A stretch of DNA of 64,000 bases from Saprospiraceae bacterium (GCA_016787285.1 JAEUUV010000235.1:1-64000), one strand, 5' to 3'; counted from the stretch's first letter, positions 1 through 8,569 are shown. The notes: generated from the letters alone by a model not told the origin. Translations and numbers: made by a program.

Positions 1-1806
1 CCCAAGCGCAAAACCCGCGCCACCGTCGCCATCGAACGCGGACTGGAACCCCTGGCTAAACGCATCTTTGCTCAGCAGGACAAGCACGGGCTGGAAACTC
101 TGGCTGCAAAATTTATCACGGATGAAGTGCCGACCGTGGAAGACGCCCTGCAAGGCGCCCGCGACATCATAGCCGAATGGGTCAACGAAGACAAACGCGC
201 CCGCGACCGCACACGTCGCCATTTTGAAAAAGGCGCTCTGATTGCTTCCCGACTGGTAAAAGGCAAGGAAACCGAAGCAGCCAAATACCGCGATTACTTC
301 GAATGGAGTGAAAAACTCGCCACCTGCCCCTCGCACCGTCTGCTGGCCATGCGCCGGGGCGAAGAAGAAGGATTCCTGCGCGTGGGCATTGCGCCCGATG
401 AGGAAATGGCGATTTCCGATCTGGAAAAAATGTTTGCCACAGGCTATGGTGAATCCACCGATCAGGTACGGATGGCAGTGAAAGACGGCTATAAACGCCT
501 TTTGCAACCCTCCATCGAAACAGAGTTTCGAAACACATCTAAGGAAAAAGCCGACCTGGAGGCTATCCGGGTGTTTGCCGAAAACCTCCGCCAACTCCTG
601 CTATCGGCCCCCTTAGGCGAACGACGGGTGCTGGGTGTTGACCCCGGTTTCCGAACCGGCTGCAAAGTGGTGGTACTGGATGCCAATGGAAATTTGTTGC
701 ACAATACCACCATTTACCCGCACGAACCACAGCGGCAGGTTTTTGAAAGTCAGTCCACTATCGAGGATTTGGTGGAGAAATTCCAGATCGAAGCCATTTC
801 GGTCGGGAATGGTACTGCCGGACGTGAAACCATGGATTTCCTCCGCAAAATCAAATTCCGGCAACCGGTCGAGATTTTTCAGGTCAACGAAGCCGGCGCC
901 TCCATTTATTCCGCCTCCGAAGTAGCACGCGAGGAGTTTCCAAAAGAAGACGTGACTGTGCGCGGCGCTGTCAGTATTGGCCGCCGGCTCATGGACCCAC
1001 TCGCCGAATTGGTCAAAATTGACCCGAAAAGTATCGGCGTGGGCCAGTACCAGCACGACGTGAACCAAACGATGCTCAAAGACAGCCTCGACCGTACCGT
1101 GGAATCCTGTGTAAACGCCGTCGGTATCAACCTCAACACCGCGAGCAAACACCTGCTCACGTACGTATCGGGCCTCGGCCCCGGGCTGGCCCAGAACATC
1201 GTAACCTTTCGCGCCGAAAACGGAGCATTTCGCCGCCGCGCCGAACTGAAAAAAGTACCCCGCCTCGGCGACAAGGCTTTCGAGCAATGCGCAGGCTTCT
1301 TGCGTATCCGCAATGCCGAAAACCCACTCGACAATACCGCCGTGCACCCGGAGCGCTATGCTCTCGTGGAGCAAATTGCCAAAGACCTCGGCTGTACCGT
1401 TTCTACACTGATTGCAGACCGCAGCCTGCGGCAAAAGGTGGATCTCCAGCGCTATGTCAAAGGCGATGTAGGCTTGCCGACCTTGCAGGACATTCTGAAA
1501 GAATTGGAAAAACCCGGCCTCGACCCGCGCGGTACTGCCCAGTCCTTCGAGTTTGGCAATGTCCGCAGCATCGAAGACCTGTCGCCCGGCATGGTGCTAC
1601 CCGGAATCGTGACCAACATCACCAATTTCGGAGTTTTTGTGGACATCGGCATCAAAGCCGGCGGGCTTGTGCATGTATCGCAACTGACCGACAAGTTTGT
1701 GAAAAACCCCGCCGACGTGGTCAAACTGAACCAGCAGGTCATGGTGCGAGTGCTGGACGTAGACCTGGAGCGCAAGCGCGTAGCGCTGAGTATGCGCGGG
1801 GTGTGA
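1..1806 (+). CDS. tex: Tex family RNA-binding transcriptional accessory protein, 5' truncated
   Basis: The reading frame is open from base 1, so the N-terminal part lies outside the window; 601 residues are visible. The first visible residues (PKRKTRATVA, then GLEPLA) match the conserved N-terminal region of Tex. An RNase H-like YqgF domain starts near base 620 (motif VLGVDPGFRTG). A helix-hairpin-helix region lies near bases 1120-1330 (SGLGPGLAQNIV, VPRLGDKAFEQCAGFLRI). A C-terminal S1 RNA-binding domain covers about 1585-1800 (GVFVDIG, GLVHVSQL, LSMR). Tex proteins bind nucleic acids and are linked to transcription fidelity and stress tolerance; the exact role here is inferred from family. 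The TGA stop is followed with no gap by a repeat block. Confidence 0.95.
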   Translation, partial: PKRKTRATVAIERGLEPLAKRIFAQQDKHGLETLAAKFITDEVPTVEDALQGARDIIAEWVNEDKRARDRTRRHFEKGALIASRLVKGKETEAAKYRDYFEWSEKLATCPSHRLLAMRRGEEEGFLRVGIAPDEEMAISDLEKMFATGYGESTDQVRMAVKDGYKRLLQPSIETEFRNTSKEKADLEAIRVFAENLRQLLLSAPLGERRVLGVDPGFRTGCKVVVLDANGNLLHNTTIYPHEPQRQVFESQSTIEDLVEKFQIEAISVGNGTAGRETMDFLRKIKFRQPVEIFQVNEAGASIYSASEVAREEFPKEDVTVRGAVSIGRRLMDPLAELVKIDPKSIGVGQYQHDVNQTMLKDSLDRTVESCVNAVGINLNTASKHLLTYVSGLGPGLAQNIVTFRAENGAFRRRAELKKVPRLGDKAFEQCAGFLRIRNAENPLDNTAVHPERYALVEQIAKDLGCTVSTLIADRSLRQKVDLQRYVKGDVGLPTLQDILKELEKPGLDPRGTAQSFEFGNVRSIEDLSPGMVLPGIVTNITNFGVFVDIGIKAGGLVHVSQLTDKFVKNPADVVKLNQQVMVRVLDVDLERKRVALSMRGV

Positions 1807-1840
1807 CAGTTTTGAGTTTTGAGTTTTGGGTTTTGAGTAG
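1807..1840 (-). repeat. ACTCAAA-word repeat (family A), copy 1
   Basis: This is a 34-base block of imperfect heptamer units. Read on the minus strand it is ACTCAAA repeated, ending in AACTG. It starts at the base after the tex TGA. Its reverse complement matches 2784-2817 with one mismatch, and 32 of its bases recur exactly at 49341-49372. Confidence 0.85.
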
Positions 1841-1871
1841 GGGCGGAGGTTTGTTGACTGATACCTGTCGG

Positions 1872-2723
1872 TTATTTTAAGTACCGGATTTTCACAAAAA
1901 ACCTGGGATCGCGCGCGCCGATCTGGCGTGCGGCTGCAGGCGAAAGCACCACTTCGATGTTGCTTGCATACCCGACCGGGATTCGCCCGATTACTTTGGC
2001 GTACACCGTTCGACGACTCATGGGGTTGTTGACGGCAATGACCGTCCCGATTTGCGCTTCCCGGTGCAAAGCGTACAGATCGCCTTTTTCATTGCTGTCG
2101 CGTTGCCAAAAACATACACCCTGCGTAATCACCTCGTTTCGTGCTTTTTTGTCTTCTTCATACCGCAGTTGGTGGGCCTGATCGGTGGTCGGGGGGATTG
2201 CCGATGTACGCCAGTCGGCCTGAATACCTTCCAGCCCCATCCAGCCGACATGAAGCAATTGCCCTGGCTGGATTTGTTCGTTGCGCAGGTTGTTGCGGGT
2301 TTTGATGGAATCTACCGGCATGCTGAAATGCCGTTTGCAAATCTGGTACAGGTTGTCGCCGGGCTGTACGACGTAATAAATCGGCGCGAATTTGGCCGGT
2401 TCGAAGTTTGTACCTTTGTAGCGCCGGATTGCGCGGTTGGGCATCGGAATGCCGACGAGTGAACCCGCCTTCAGCGTTGGATCAGTCTGAAATTCCGGGT
2501 GCAGGGCATACAGTTCTTCCAGGCTCAAACCGTAGTATTTGGCCAAAGAAAAAAGTGTTTGCTTGGGCTTTACGATGTGGTGGATCATTTTCTGGCCGTT
2601 GTCCACCGTGAGTAAAATGCTGTCTCTGGGCGTAAGTAAAATTCCGTTCGCAGCATTTGGCTGACCCAACAGGTCAACTGTGCCCAAAAGGCAAATCAGT
2701 AGCAGGGGCAAGGTCGTGTACAT
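1872..2723 (-). CDS. Secreted LysM-repeat protein with RlpA-like C-terminus
   Basis: A 283-residue protein with an N-terminal signal peptide (MYTTLPLLLICLLG, then LLGQ). I chose this ATG because the signal peptide starts there; an in-frame ATG eight codons upstream (2747) would put polar residues in front. Two LysM peptidoglycan-binding modules lie near residues 48-95 (VKPKQTLFSLAKYYG) and 116-160 (VQPGDNLYQICKRHF). The last 90 residues resemble the double-psi beta-barrel region found in RlpA-like Bacteroidota LysM proteins (GTVIAVNNPMSRRTVYAKVIG). The likely role is binding peptidoglycan in the periplasm; enzymatic activity cannot be judged. It is a single gene bracketed by two inverted copies of the family A repeat. 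Confidence 0.85.
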   Translation of the reverse strand: MYTTLPLLLICLLGTVDLLGQPNAANGILLTPRDSILLTVDNGQKMIHHIVKPKQTLFSLAKYYGLSLEELYALHPEFQTDPTLKAGSLVGIPMPNRAIRRYKGTNFEPAKFAPIYYVVQPGDNLYQICKRHFSMPVDSIKTRNNLRNEQIQPGQLLHVGWMGLEGIQADWRTSAIPPTTDQAHQLRYEEDKKARNEVITQGVCFWQRDSNEKGDLYALHREAQIGTVIAVNNPMSRRTVYAKVIGRIPVGYASNIEVVLSPAAARQIGARDPRFFVKIRYLK

Positions 2724-2783
2724 GTCGTTTCTCAAAGATGTCGGCACAAAAGTACTCGAAAATGCCGCACAGCACTCCCTAAA

Positions 2784-2817
2784 CTACTCAAAACTCAAAA
2801 CTCAAAACTCAAAACTG
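2784..2817 (+). repeat. ACTCAAA-word repeat (family A), copy 2
   Basis: A 34-base block of ACTCAAA heptamers ending in AACTG, five bases before the rarA GTG start. It matches the reverse complement of 1807-1840 at 33 of 34 positions. It occupies the space where the rarA leader would be, with no Shine-Dalgarno-like sequence. Confidence 0.85.
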
Positions 2818-2822
2818 ACAAA

Positions 2823-4097
2823 GTGATTCCACTCGCCGAACGCATGCGTCCCCAAACCCTCGAACAGTACGTCGGCCAGCGGCACCTGGTCGGCGAAGGC
2901 GCCGTGCTGCGTCAGGCGATCGAGGCCGGAAAAATTCCCTCGTTTATCCTGTGGGGGCCGCCCGGAGTGGGCAAAACCACACTGGCGCAACTGATTGCCA
3001 AGTTGCTGAAAAAACCGTTTTACCAACTTTCGGCCATTAATTCAGGGGTGAAAGACATTCGGGATGCCATCGAAAATGCCGAAAAAACCACGCTTTTTCA
3101 GGCCAAAGGCGCCATTCTGTTCATTGACGAAATCCACCGCTTTTCCAAAAGCCAGCAGGATGCGCTGCTCGGTGCGGTGGAAAAAGGCGTGGTGACGCTC
3201 ATCGGCGCCACGACCGAAAACCCGTCGTTCGAGGTTATTCCGGCCCTGCTGTCGCGCTGCCAGGTGTACGTGCTGCAACATTTGGACAAGGCCGAACTCG
3301 TGGGCCTGCTCCACCGCGCGCTGGAAGAGGATGAAACACTAAAAAATGCCGGCATCGAACTTGTCGAAACCGATGCCATGCTGCTGTACTCAGGTGGCGA
3401 CGCCCGCCGGCTGCTCAATGCACTCGAATTGGTAAGCAACTACCGTCAACCCGGCGAAACCCTGCGCATCACCAACGACCTGGTGCGGCAGCGCATCCAG
3501 CAAAACATCGCTCTGTACGACAAGAGCGGCGAGCAACACTATGACATCATCTCGGCATTCATCAAAAGTATCCGTGGCAGCGACCCCAACGCCGCCGTGT
3601 ACTGGCTGGCGCGTATGCTCGACGGCGGCGAAGACATCGAGTTCATCGCCCGCCGCATGGTCATCCTGGCTGCCGAGGACATCGGACTGGCCAACCCTAA
3701 CGGTTTGCTCCTGGCCACTACCACGATGGACGCCATTCGCATGATCGGTATGCCGGAGGCGCGCATAATTCTCTCGCAATGTGCTGTATATCTGGCCACA
3801 TCGCCAAAAAGTAACTCGGCCTACCTTGCCATTGACAAAGCGCTGGAAACCGTACGCAGCGGCGGCGGGCATCCGGTACCCCTGCCCCTGCGCAACGCGC
3901 CTACCAAATTGATGAAAGAACTCGATTACGGCGCGGGCTACAAATATTCACACGATTTCCCCGGTCATTTTGTCCAGCAGGATTTCCTGCCGGATGCGCT
4001 GCGCGGCAAGGTGCTGTACGAACCGGCAGAGAATCCCGCCGAAGAACGCGTTCGGCAAAAACTGCGGGAAGACTGGAAGGGGTGGTATCCGTATTAG
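2823..4097 (+). CDS. rarA: Replication-associated recombination protein A (AAA+ ATPase)
   Basis: A 424-residue protein of the RarA/MgsA/WRNIP1 family, which acts at stalled replication forks and interacts with SSB in other bacteria. The conserved N-terminus PLAERMRPQTL follows directly after the start. Walker A is GPPGVGKT (residues 45-52), Walker B is ILFIDE (98-103), and sensor 1 is GATTENPSF (128-136). The C-terminal oligomerisation domain carries the usual conserved motif HPVPLPLRNAPTKLMKELDYG. The start is GTG; the next in-frame ATG (2844) would cut the conserved PLAER residues. It is convergent with aguB across a long inverted repeat. Confidence 0.95.
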   Translation: MIPLAERMRPQTLEQYVGQRHLVGEGAVLRQAIEAGKIPSFILWGPPGVGKTTLAQLIAKLLKKPFYQLSAINSGVKDIRDAIENAEKTTLFQAKGAILFIDEIHRFSKSQQDALLGAVEKGVVTLIGATTENPSFEVIPALLSRCQVYVLQHLDKAELVGLLHRALEEDETLKNAGIELVETDAMLLYSGGDARRLLNALELVSNYRQPGETLRITNDLVRQRIQQNIALYDKSGEQHYDIISAFIKSIRGSDPNAAVYWLARMLDGGEDIEFIARRMVILAAEDIGLANPNGLLLATTTMDAIRMIGMPEARIILSQCAVYLATSPKSNSAYLAIDKALETVRSGGGHPVPLPLRNAPTKLMKELDYGAGYKYSHDFPGHFVQQDFLPDALRGKVLYEPAENPAEERVRQKLREDWKGWYPY

Positions 4098-4104
4098 GTT
4101 TTTT

Positions 4105-4228
4105 GTGTCACAAAGGCTCACAGAGTTTGAGAGGACACAGAGTTTTTTTGCCGAGCGAGAGGGGACGGATTCCTGCGGAATGACAAAAAAATCTGTGTCC
4201 TCTCAAACTCTGTGAGCCTCTGTGACAC
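4105..4228. repeat. Long inverted repeat of CACAGAG words (family D), site 1
   Basis: Two 36-base arms (4105-4140 and 4193-4228) are reverse complements with a single mismatch, separated by a 52-base spacer. The arms are made of CACAGAG/GAGGACACAG-like words. The element occupies most of the 145-base gap between the convergent rarA and aguB genes. It could fold as a bidirectional terminator, but the arms are far longer than a normal intrinsic terminator. Confidence 0.9.
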
Positions 4229-4242
4229 TACCCCTCTACGGA

Positions 4243-5118
4243 CTAATCTAAATACCGTTTCGTCAGATCACCATAAAAATCAATACGTCGGTCACGGAAA
4301 AACGGCCAGATCCGGCGCACGGCTTCGGTACGCGCCCGGTCAATTTCGACGACCACATTTTCCTCCCGGTCGGCACTCGACAAGTGCAGTACTTCGCCCT
4401 GCGGACCGGCCACAAAACTTTGTCCCCAGAACTGAATCCCCCCGGTGACACCCGTCCAGTCCGGCTCGTGTCCGACGCGGTTCACCGCCACCACGGGCAG
4501 GCCATTGGCCACCGCATGGCCGCGCTGGATGGTAAACCAGGCCCCGTGCTGGCGCTCTTTTTCCGCTTGCGGGTCAGTGATTTCCCAGCCGATGGCGGTG
4601 GGATAAATCAAAATTTCGGCGCCGGCCAGGGCCATGAGCCGGGCGGCTTCGGGGTACCATTGGTCCCAGCAGACGAGCACGCCGAGTTTGCCGACCGAGG
4701 TTTGGATCGGCTGAAAACCCAGATCGCCCGGCGTGAAATAGAATTTCTCGTAGTACGCCGGGTCGTCGGGGATGTGCATTTTCCGATATTTCCCGGCTAT
4801 GGAACCGTCTTTTTCAAATACCACGGCGGTGTTGTGGTAAAGGCCGGGCGCGCGTTTTTCAAAAAGAGAAGCAACCAGTACCACGCCGTGTTCGCGGGCT
4901 GCTGCGGAAAAAACTTCCGTATTCAGGCCGGGTATCGGTTCCGCCATGTCGAACATGGCCGTATCCTCAGCCTGACAGAAATAAATGCCGCAGTGCAATT
5001 CCTGTAGCACCACCAGTTCGGCGCCTTGCCGGGCGCAGGCGGCGATGCCGTCGAGTGATTTTTGAATGTTCGACTGCTTGTCAGGAGAGCAGGATTGTTG
5101 GACGAGACCTATTTGCAC
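4243..5118 (-). CDS. aguB: N-carbamoylputrescine amidase
   Basis: A 291-residue nitrilase-superfamily hydrolase. It hydrolyses N-carbamoylputrescine to putrescine, CO2 and ammonia, the last step of the agmatine route to putrescine. The Glu-Lys-Cys triad is visible: E40 (VVLQELHCG), K113 (GKYRKMHIPDD) and C150 (LGVLVCWDQWYPEAAR). The CWDQWYPE context and the conserved YPTAIGWE segment are typical of AguB. The start codon is GTG at 5118; the family A repeat ends at this codon. It follows aguA on the same strand, separated only by the repeat, so the two are very probably one operon. Confidence 0.95.
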   Translation of the reverse strand: MQIGLVQQSCSPDKQSNIQKSLDGIAACARQGAELVVLQELHCGIYFCQAEDTAMFDMAEPIPGLNTEVFSAAAREHGVVLVASLFEKRAPGLYHNTAVVFEKDGSIAGKYRKMHIPDDPAYYEKFYFTPGDLGFQPIQTSVGKLGVLVCWDQWYPEAARLMALAGAEILIYPTAIGWEITDPQAEKERQHGAWFTIQRGHAVANGLPVVAVNRVGHEPDWTGVTGGIQFWGQSFVAGPQGEVLHLSSADREENVVVEIDRARTEAVRRIWPFFRDRRIDFYGDLTKRYLD

Positions 5119-5151
5119 AGTGTTGAGTGTTGAGTTTTGAGTGTTGAGTTT
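5118..5151 (-). repeat. ACTCAAA/ACTCAAC-word repeat (family A), copy 3
   Basis: This block fills the space between the aguA stop and the aguB start. Read on the minus strand it alternates ACTCAAA with ACTCAAC and ends in CACTG. Its edge supplies bases of the aguA TAA stop (5150-5152) and touches the aguB GTG (5118). The heptamer period and the ACTG end are as in the other copies, with more A-to-C changes. Confidence 0.75.
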
Positions 5152-6178
5152 ATACCACGCCCGCAGGATATTGCATGGTCAGGCAGTGCAGGGAGCCGTG
5201 CTGTTCGATGAGGACGCGGCAGTCAATGCCGATTGTTTCCCGGTCGGGAAAAAGTTCGGCGATGATGTGGAGCGCTTCGGCATCTTGGGGCACTTGATAC
5301 GTGGGAACCAGTACAGCGCCGTTGATAATCAGAAAATTGGCATAAGTAGCAGGCAGCCGGTGGCCGTCGTCGGCATGGCAAGCATCGGGCCAGGGAAGCG
5401 GCACGAGGTGGTATGGCTTGCCGTCGGCAGTGCGGAAGTCCCGAAGTTCCTGCTCCATAGCAAGCAGGGTGGGGTAGTGCTCGTCTTCCGGGTCGGAGCA
5501 GTGGACGTAAGCGATTGTGTCGGGCGTGCAAAACCGCGCCAGCGTGTCAATGTGCGCGTCGGTATCGTCGCCGGCAAGCGCGCCGTGGTGCAGCCAGAGC
5601 ACGCGGTCGAGGCTAAACAATTCCTTCAGCCGCGCTTCGGTTTCGGATTTGGACAAATGTGGATTCCGGTTTGGCGACAGCAGGCACTCGGCTGTAGTCA
5701 GCAGCGTACCCTGCCCGTCGCTTTCGATGCCGCCGCCTTCGAGAGCCAGACCGGGGTAGCGGTGCTCGGCGTGCAGCAGGCTTTTTTCCCACAACTGTCG
5801 GGTGATACGGTTGTCGTGGTTTGCGGGAAATTTCAGCCCCCAGCCGGTAAACTGGAAGTCCAGCACCACAGGTTTTTCGTGTTCAAAAATCGTGATCCCG
5901 CCGTGGTCGCGTGCCCAGGTGTCATTGGACGGCATTTCGGCGAAAACCAAATGCTCCTGTACGGCGTTTTGCAGCAGCGCTTTCGTTTCGTTGGCATCCC
6001 GGCACACGATCAGCACTTTTTCAAAACGGCTGATTGTTTCGGCGATTTCCACAAAACAGGGCAACACCTCGTCCAGCATATCGGCCCAGTCGGTGTCCAG
6101 GTGCGGGAAGGTCAGTTGAACGGCGCTCTGTGGCGCCCATTCGGCAGGCAAACGGCGGGTGCAGGTTTGTTTTGACAT
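5150..6178 (-). CDS. aguA: Agmatine deiminase
   Basis: A 342-residue member of the peptidyl-arginine deiminase (guanidino-modifying) superfamily. It converts agmatine to N-carbamoylputrescine and ammonia. Conserved features include the N-terminal RLPAEWAPQSAVQLTFPH, the metal-free active-site segment NDTWARDHG, the GGGIESDGQG motif, and the catalytic cysteine near the C-terminus (GSLHCLTMQ, C332). The ATG at 6178 (MSKQT) is preferred over an upstream extension to 6259 because homologues begin just before the RLPAEW motif. It is the first gene of the aguA-aguB putrescine operon and is transcribed divergently from the BatA-like gene. Confidence 0.95.
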   Translation of the reverse strand: MSKQTCTRRLPAEWAPQSAVQLTFPHLDTDWADMLDEVLPCFVEIAETISRFEKVLIVCRDANETKALLQNAVQEHLVFAEMPSNDTWARDHGGITIFEHEKPVVLDFQFTGWGLKFPANHDNRITRQLWEKSLLHAEHRYPGLALEGGGIESDGQGTLLTTAECLLSPNRNPHLSKSETEARLKELFSLDRVLWLHHGALAGDDTDAHIDTLARFCTPDTIAYVHCSDPEDEHYPTLLAMEQELRDFRTADGKPYHLVPLPWPDACHADDGHRLPATYANFLIINGAVLVPTYQVPQDAEALHIIAELFPDRETIGIDCRVLIEQHGSLHCLTMQYPAGVV

Positions 6179-6241
6179 CGGCGGCAAAGGTATTTGCCGG
6201 CTGCCAAAATTCCCCGAAATCCGTTCTACCTTTGCGCGCCT

Positions 6242-6379
6242 CGTAGAGTAAAGTGTCACAGAGGCTCACAGAGGCTCACAGAGTCCAAGAGGACACAGAG
6301 GCAATTGCTAATACGACCCAACAGTTTTTTCTCTGTGCTCTCTTGGACTCTGTGAGCCTCTGTGACACTTTACTCTACG
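6242..6379. repeat. Long inverted repeat of CACAGAG words (family D), site 2
   Basis: The left arm (6242-6300) and right arm (6331-6379) are reverse complements over about 49 bases, apart from an extra 10-base tandem unit (AGGCTCACAG) in the left arm and a small GA/AG difference near the spacer. The spacer is 30 bases. It lies between the divergently transcribed aguA and BatA-like genes, so it cannot be a normal terminator of either. The core words are shared with 4105-4228. Confidence 0.9.
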
Positions 6380-6390
6380 GCAGAAACACA

Positions 6391-6429
6391 AACCAGAAAC
6401 CCTCCAACCAGAAACCTTCCAACCAGAAA
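6391..6429 (+). repeat. ACCAGAAACC-word repeat (family B), copy 1
   Basis: Units of 15 bases (AACCAGAAACCYTCC) are repeated about 2.6 times and run into the ATG of the next gene, whose first base is the last base of the block. The same 15-mer recurs at 19594-19677 and 32432-32490. Confidence 0.85.
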
Positions 6430-8501
6430 TGCAATTCCTTTTCCCGCTTTTTCTTGCCGCCGCGGCGGCCATAGCCATACCGATCATTATCCACCTGTTC
6501 TACTTCCGGCGGTTCAAACGCGTGTATTTCACCAATGTGCGCTTTTTGCAGGAGGTGAAAGACATCACGAGCAACCGCCAGAAACTGCGCAACCTGCTGG
6601 TGCTGCTGATGCGCTGCTTAGCCATTATTTTTCTGGTATTGGCATTTGCGCAGCCATTCATCCCGCGCTCGTCGGAGGTAAAGGCCGGGGAAAAATCCGT
6701 CAGCCTGTTTGTGGACAATTCGTTCAGTATGGCTGCATTATCCAAAGACGCGCCACTGCTGGAACTGGCCAAAAAACGCGCCCGCGACATCGTGGCTGCA
6801 TACGGGCCTGCCGATCGCTTTCAGGTGCTGACCAACGACTTCGAGGGCCGCGACCAACGCCTCGTCGGCAAGGAAGATGCGCTTTCCCGAATTGAGGAAA
6901 TCCGGGTCAGTCCGGCCACCCGCGATTTGTCCAAAGTGCTGCTGCGTCAACAACAATGCCTGAGCACCGGCAAATCGGAAAACCGAGTGGCGTTTCTCAT
7001 TACCGATTTTCAGGAAAATATCTCCGACCTGAGCAATTTCAAGGACACGCTGCTGGACGTGAACCTCGTGCCCATGCGTGCTGTGCGCGAAAACAATATT
7101 TCCATTGACTCGGCCTGGTTCGAAAGCCCGGTGCAAATCCTGAACCAGCCGGCCAAACTTATCGTACGTATCAGCAACCGGGGCGACGAGGAAGCGGAAG
7201 AAGTGCGTCTGGCGCTGCGCCACGACGGGCAGGAAAAACCTGTCGGCTCCCTGCGCATTCCTGCCCGTGCGAGTAGCCTTGACACGGTGAGTTTCAACAT
7301 TTTGCATCCCGGTTGGCATCGCGCACAACTGTCCGTCACGGATTACCCCGTGCAGTTCGACGACGCGTACTACTTGTCTTTTCTGGTGGCCGAGCGAATC
7401 AACGTATTGTCTGTCAATGGCCTCCAGCCGAACAAGTATCTGAACAACGCCTTTGCCGGCGCCAAATACTTCTCGTTGGACAATGCCGATGTGCGGGCGC
7501 TGGACTACTCCAAATTTGCCAACTACCAACTCATTGTGCTAAACGAAGCGACACAAATCACCTCTGGGTTGGCGCAGGAATTGAAAACCTTCTCTGCCAA
7601 TGGTGGGAATGTACTGGTGTTTCCGGCTCAAAATGCCGATCTGAGCAGCTACAACGGATTCCTCCAGAACTTCGAGGCAGGCACGCTCGGCGCCTACGAA
7701 ACGACGCCACGCCAGGCCAGCCAAATCAATACCGAAGAATTTGTATTCCGCGACGTGTTTCTAAACACCGGCTCCAACCTGCGACTGCCGGGTACGCAAG
7801 GCAACTTCAAACTGGCGCCCAACCGAGGCGAGTATATCCTTAGTTACCGCGACGGATCGGCCATGATGACCAAATATCCTGCCGGCGACGGCGCACTGTA
7901 CCTCTCCGCCGCGCCGCTCGACGAGCGGGTTAACGACCTGGTGCGCAATGCCGAAATCTTTGTGCCCCTGCTCTTCAAATCGGCCATCGCCGGCTCGAAA
8001 GGTCGCCAGATTGCGTACACCATCGGGAAAGACGAAGTGTTGGAGGCGAATCACATCCCCTCGGCAAGTGGCGAAGCTGTGTACAAATTGCGATTGACGC
8101 GTGGCGCGGGTGCCGGGCAGGAGGCGAACGGGGCTGACCGCACCCCGTCATCGGAATTTATTCCGGAGCAGCGCATACTCGGAGCCAAGGTGTTGCTTAC
8201 ACCCGGGCCGCAAGTGCAGGAAGCAGGCTGGTACGATCTGGCCTTGCGCGCAGATTCCACGCTGGCGGTGTTTGCGTTCAATTACGACCGTAGGGAAAGC
8301 GATCTGCGTTACCGCAGCGAGGAAGATCTGGCTGCCGGACTGCAGGCCAACATGAAAGTGCTGGATCAGAATGCAGAAGCCAATTTTACTCAGGTAGTCA
8401 ACGAAGAAAACCAGGGTATTGTGCTATGGCGCTGGTGCTTGGTGTTTGCCTTGCTGTTTCTGGCGTTGGAGGTGTTGTTCCTGCGTTTGTGGAAAGTTTA
8501 A
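6429..8501 (+). CDS. BatA-domain / VWA-like membrane protein
   Basis: A 690-residue protein. The N-terminus has the Bacteroidota BatA-type pair of membrane segments (about residues 3-25 and 56-76) separated by FRRFKRVYFTNVRFLQEV, which is characteristic of this domain. A von Willebrand A-like domain follows, with DNSFSM at residues 96-101 resembling the start of a MIDAS motif. The large middle region is extracytoplasmic and beta-rich. A final membrane helix lies near residues 664-686. The family is linked by name to aerotolerance operons (BatA-E), but the other bat genes are not beside it, so function is uncertain. The start codon directly abuts a family B repeat, with no recognisable ribosome-binding site. 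Confidence 0.85.
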   Translation: MQFLFPLFLAAAAAIAIPIIIHLFYFRRFKRVYFTNVRFLQEVKDITSNRQKLRNLLVLLMRCLAIIFLVLAFAQPFIPRSSEVKAGEKSVSLFVDNSFSMAALSKDAPLLELAKKRARDIVAAYGPADRFQVLTNDFEGRDQRLVGKEDALSRIEEIRVSPATRDLSKVLLRQQQCLSTGKSENRVAFLITDFQENISDLSNFKDTLLDVNLVPMRAVRENNISIDSAWFESPVQILNQPAKLIVRISNRGDEEAEEVRLALRHDGQEKPVGSLRIPARASSLDTVSFNILHPGWHRAQLSVTDYPVQFDDAYYLSFLVAERINVLSVNGLQPNKYLNNAFAGAKYFSLDNADVRALDYSKFANYQLIVLNEATQITSGLAQELKTFSANGGNVLVFPAQNADLSSYNGFLQNFEAGTLGAYETTPRQASQINTEEFVFRDVFLNTGSNLRLPGTQGNFKLAPNRGEYILSYRDGSAMMTKYPAGDGALYLSAAPLDERVNDLVRNAEIFVPLLFKSAIAGSKGRQIAYTIGKDEVLEANHIPSASGEAVYKLRLTRGAGAGQEANGADRTPSSEFIPEQRILGAKVLLTPGPQVQEAGWYDLALRADSTLAVFAFNYDRRESDLRYRSEEDLAAGLQANMKVLDQNAEANFTQVVNEENQGIVLWRWCLVFALLFLALEVLFLRLWKV

Positions 8502-8520
8502 AAAAAACTCCCTGTCCGGG

Positions 8521-8553
8521 GTTGCTGATTTGAAGGGGGAGCCTGTATCTTTG
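8521..8553 (+). promoter_or_regulatory. Bacteroidota-type promoter of tRNA-His
   Basis: A -33-like GTTG (8521-8524) and a -7 element TATCTTTG (8546-8553) are separated by 21 bases. This fits the TTG-N19-21-TAnnTTTG form and sits 17 bases before the tRNA. Confidence 0.7.
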
Positions 8554-8569
8554 CCGCCACTTTTGAAAC

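Noticed and set aside
613..1434. A long minus-strand open frame opposite tex
   Set aside because: It lies wholly over the tex coding sequence, whose domains are unmistakable; it is a codon-bias shadow typical of this GC content.
4105..4228. CRISPR array as an explanation for the word repeats
   Set aside because: Units are 7-15 bases with no unique spacers between them, and no cas genes are present.
5141..6175. A 344-codon plus-strand frame opposite aguA
   Set aside because: It mirrors a complete agmatine deiminase with its catalytic cysteine; it is a shadow frame.
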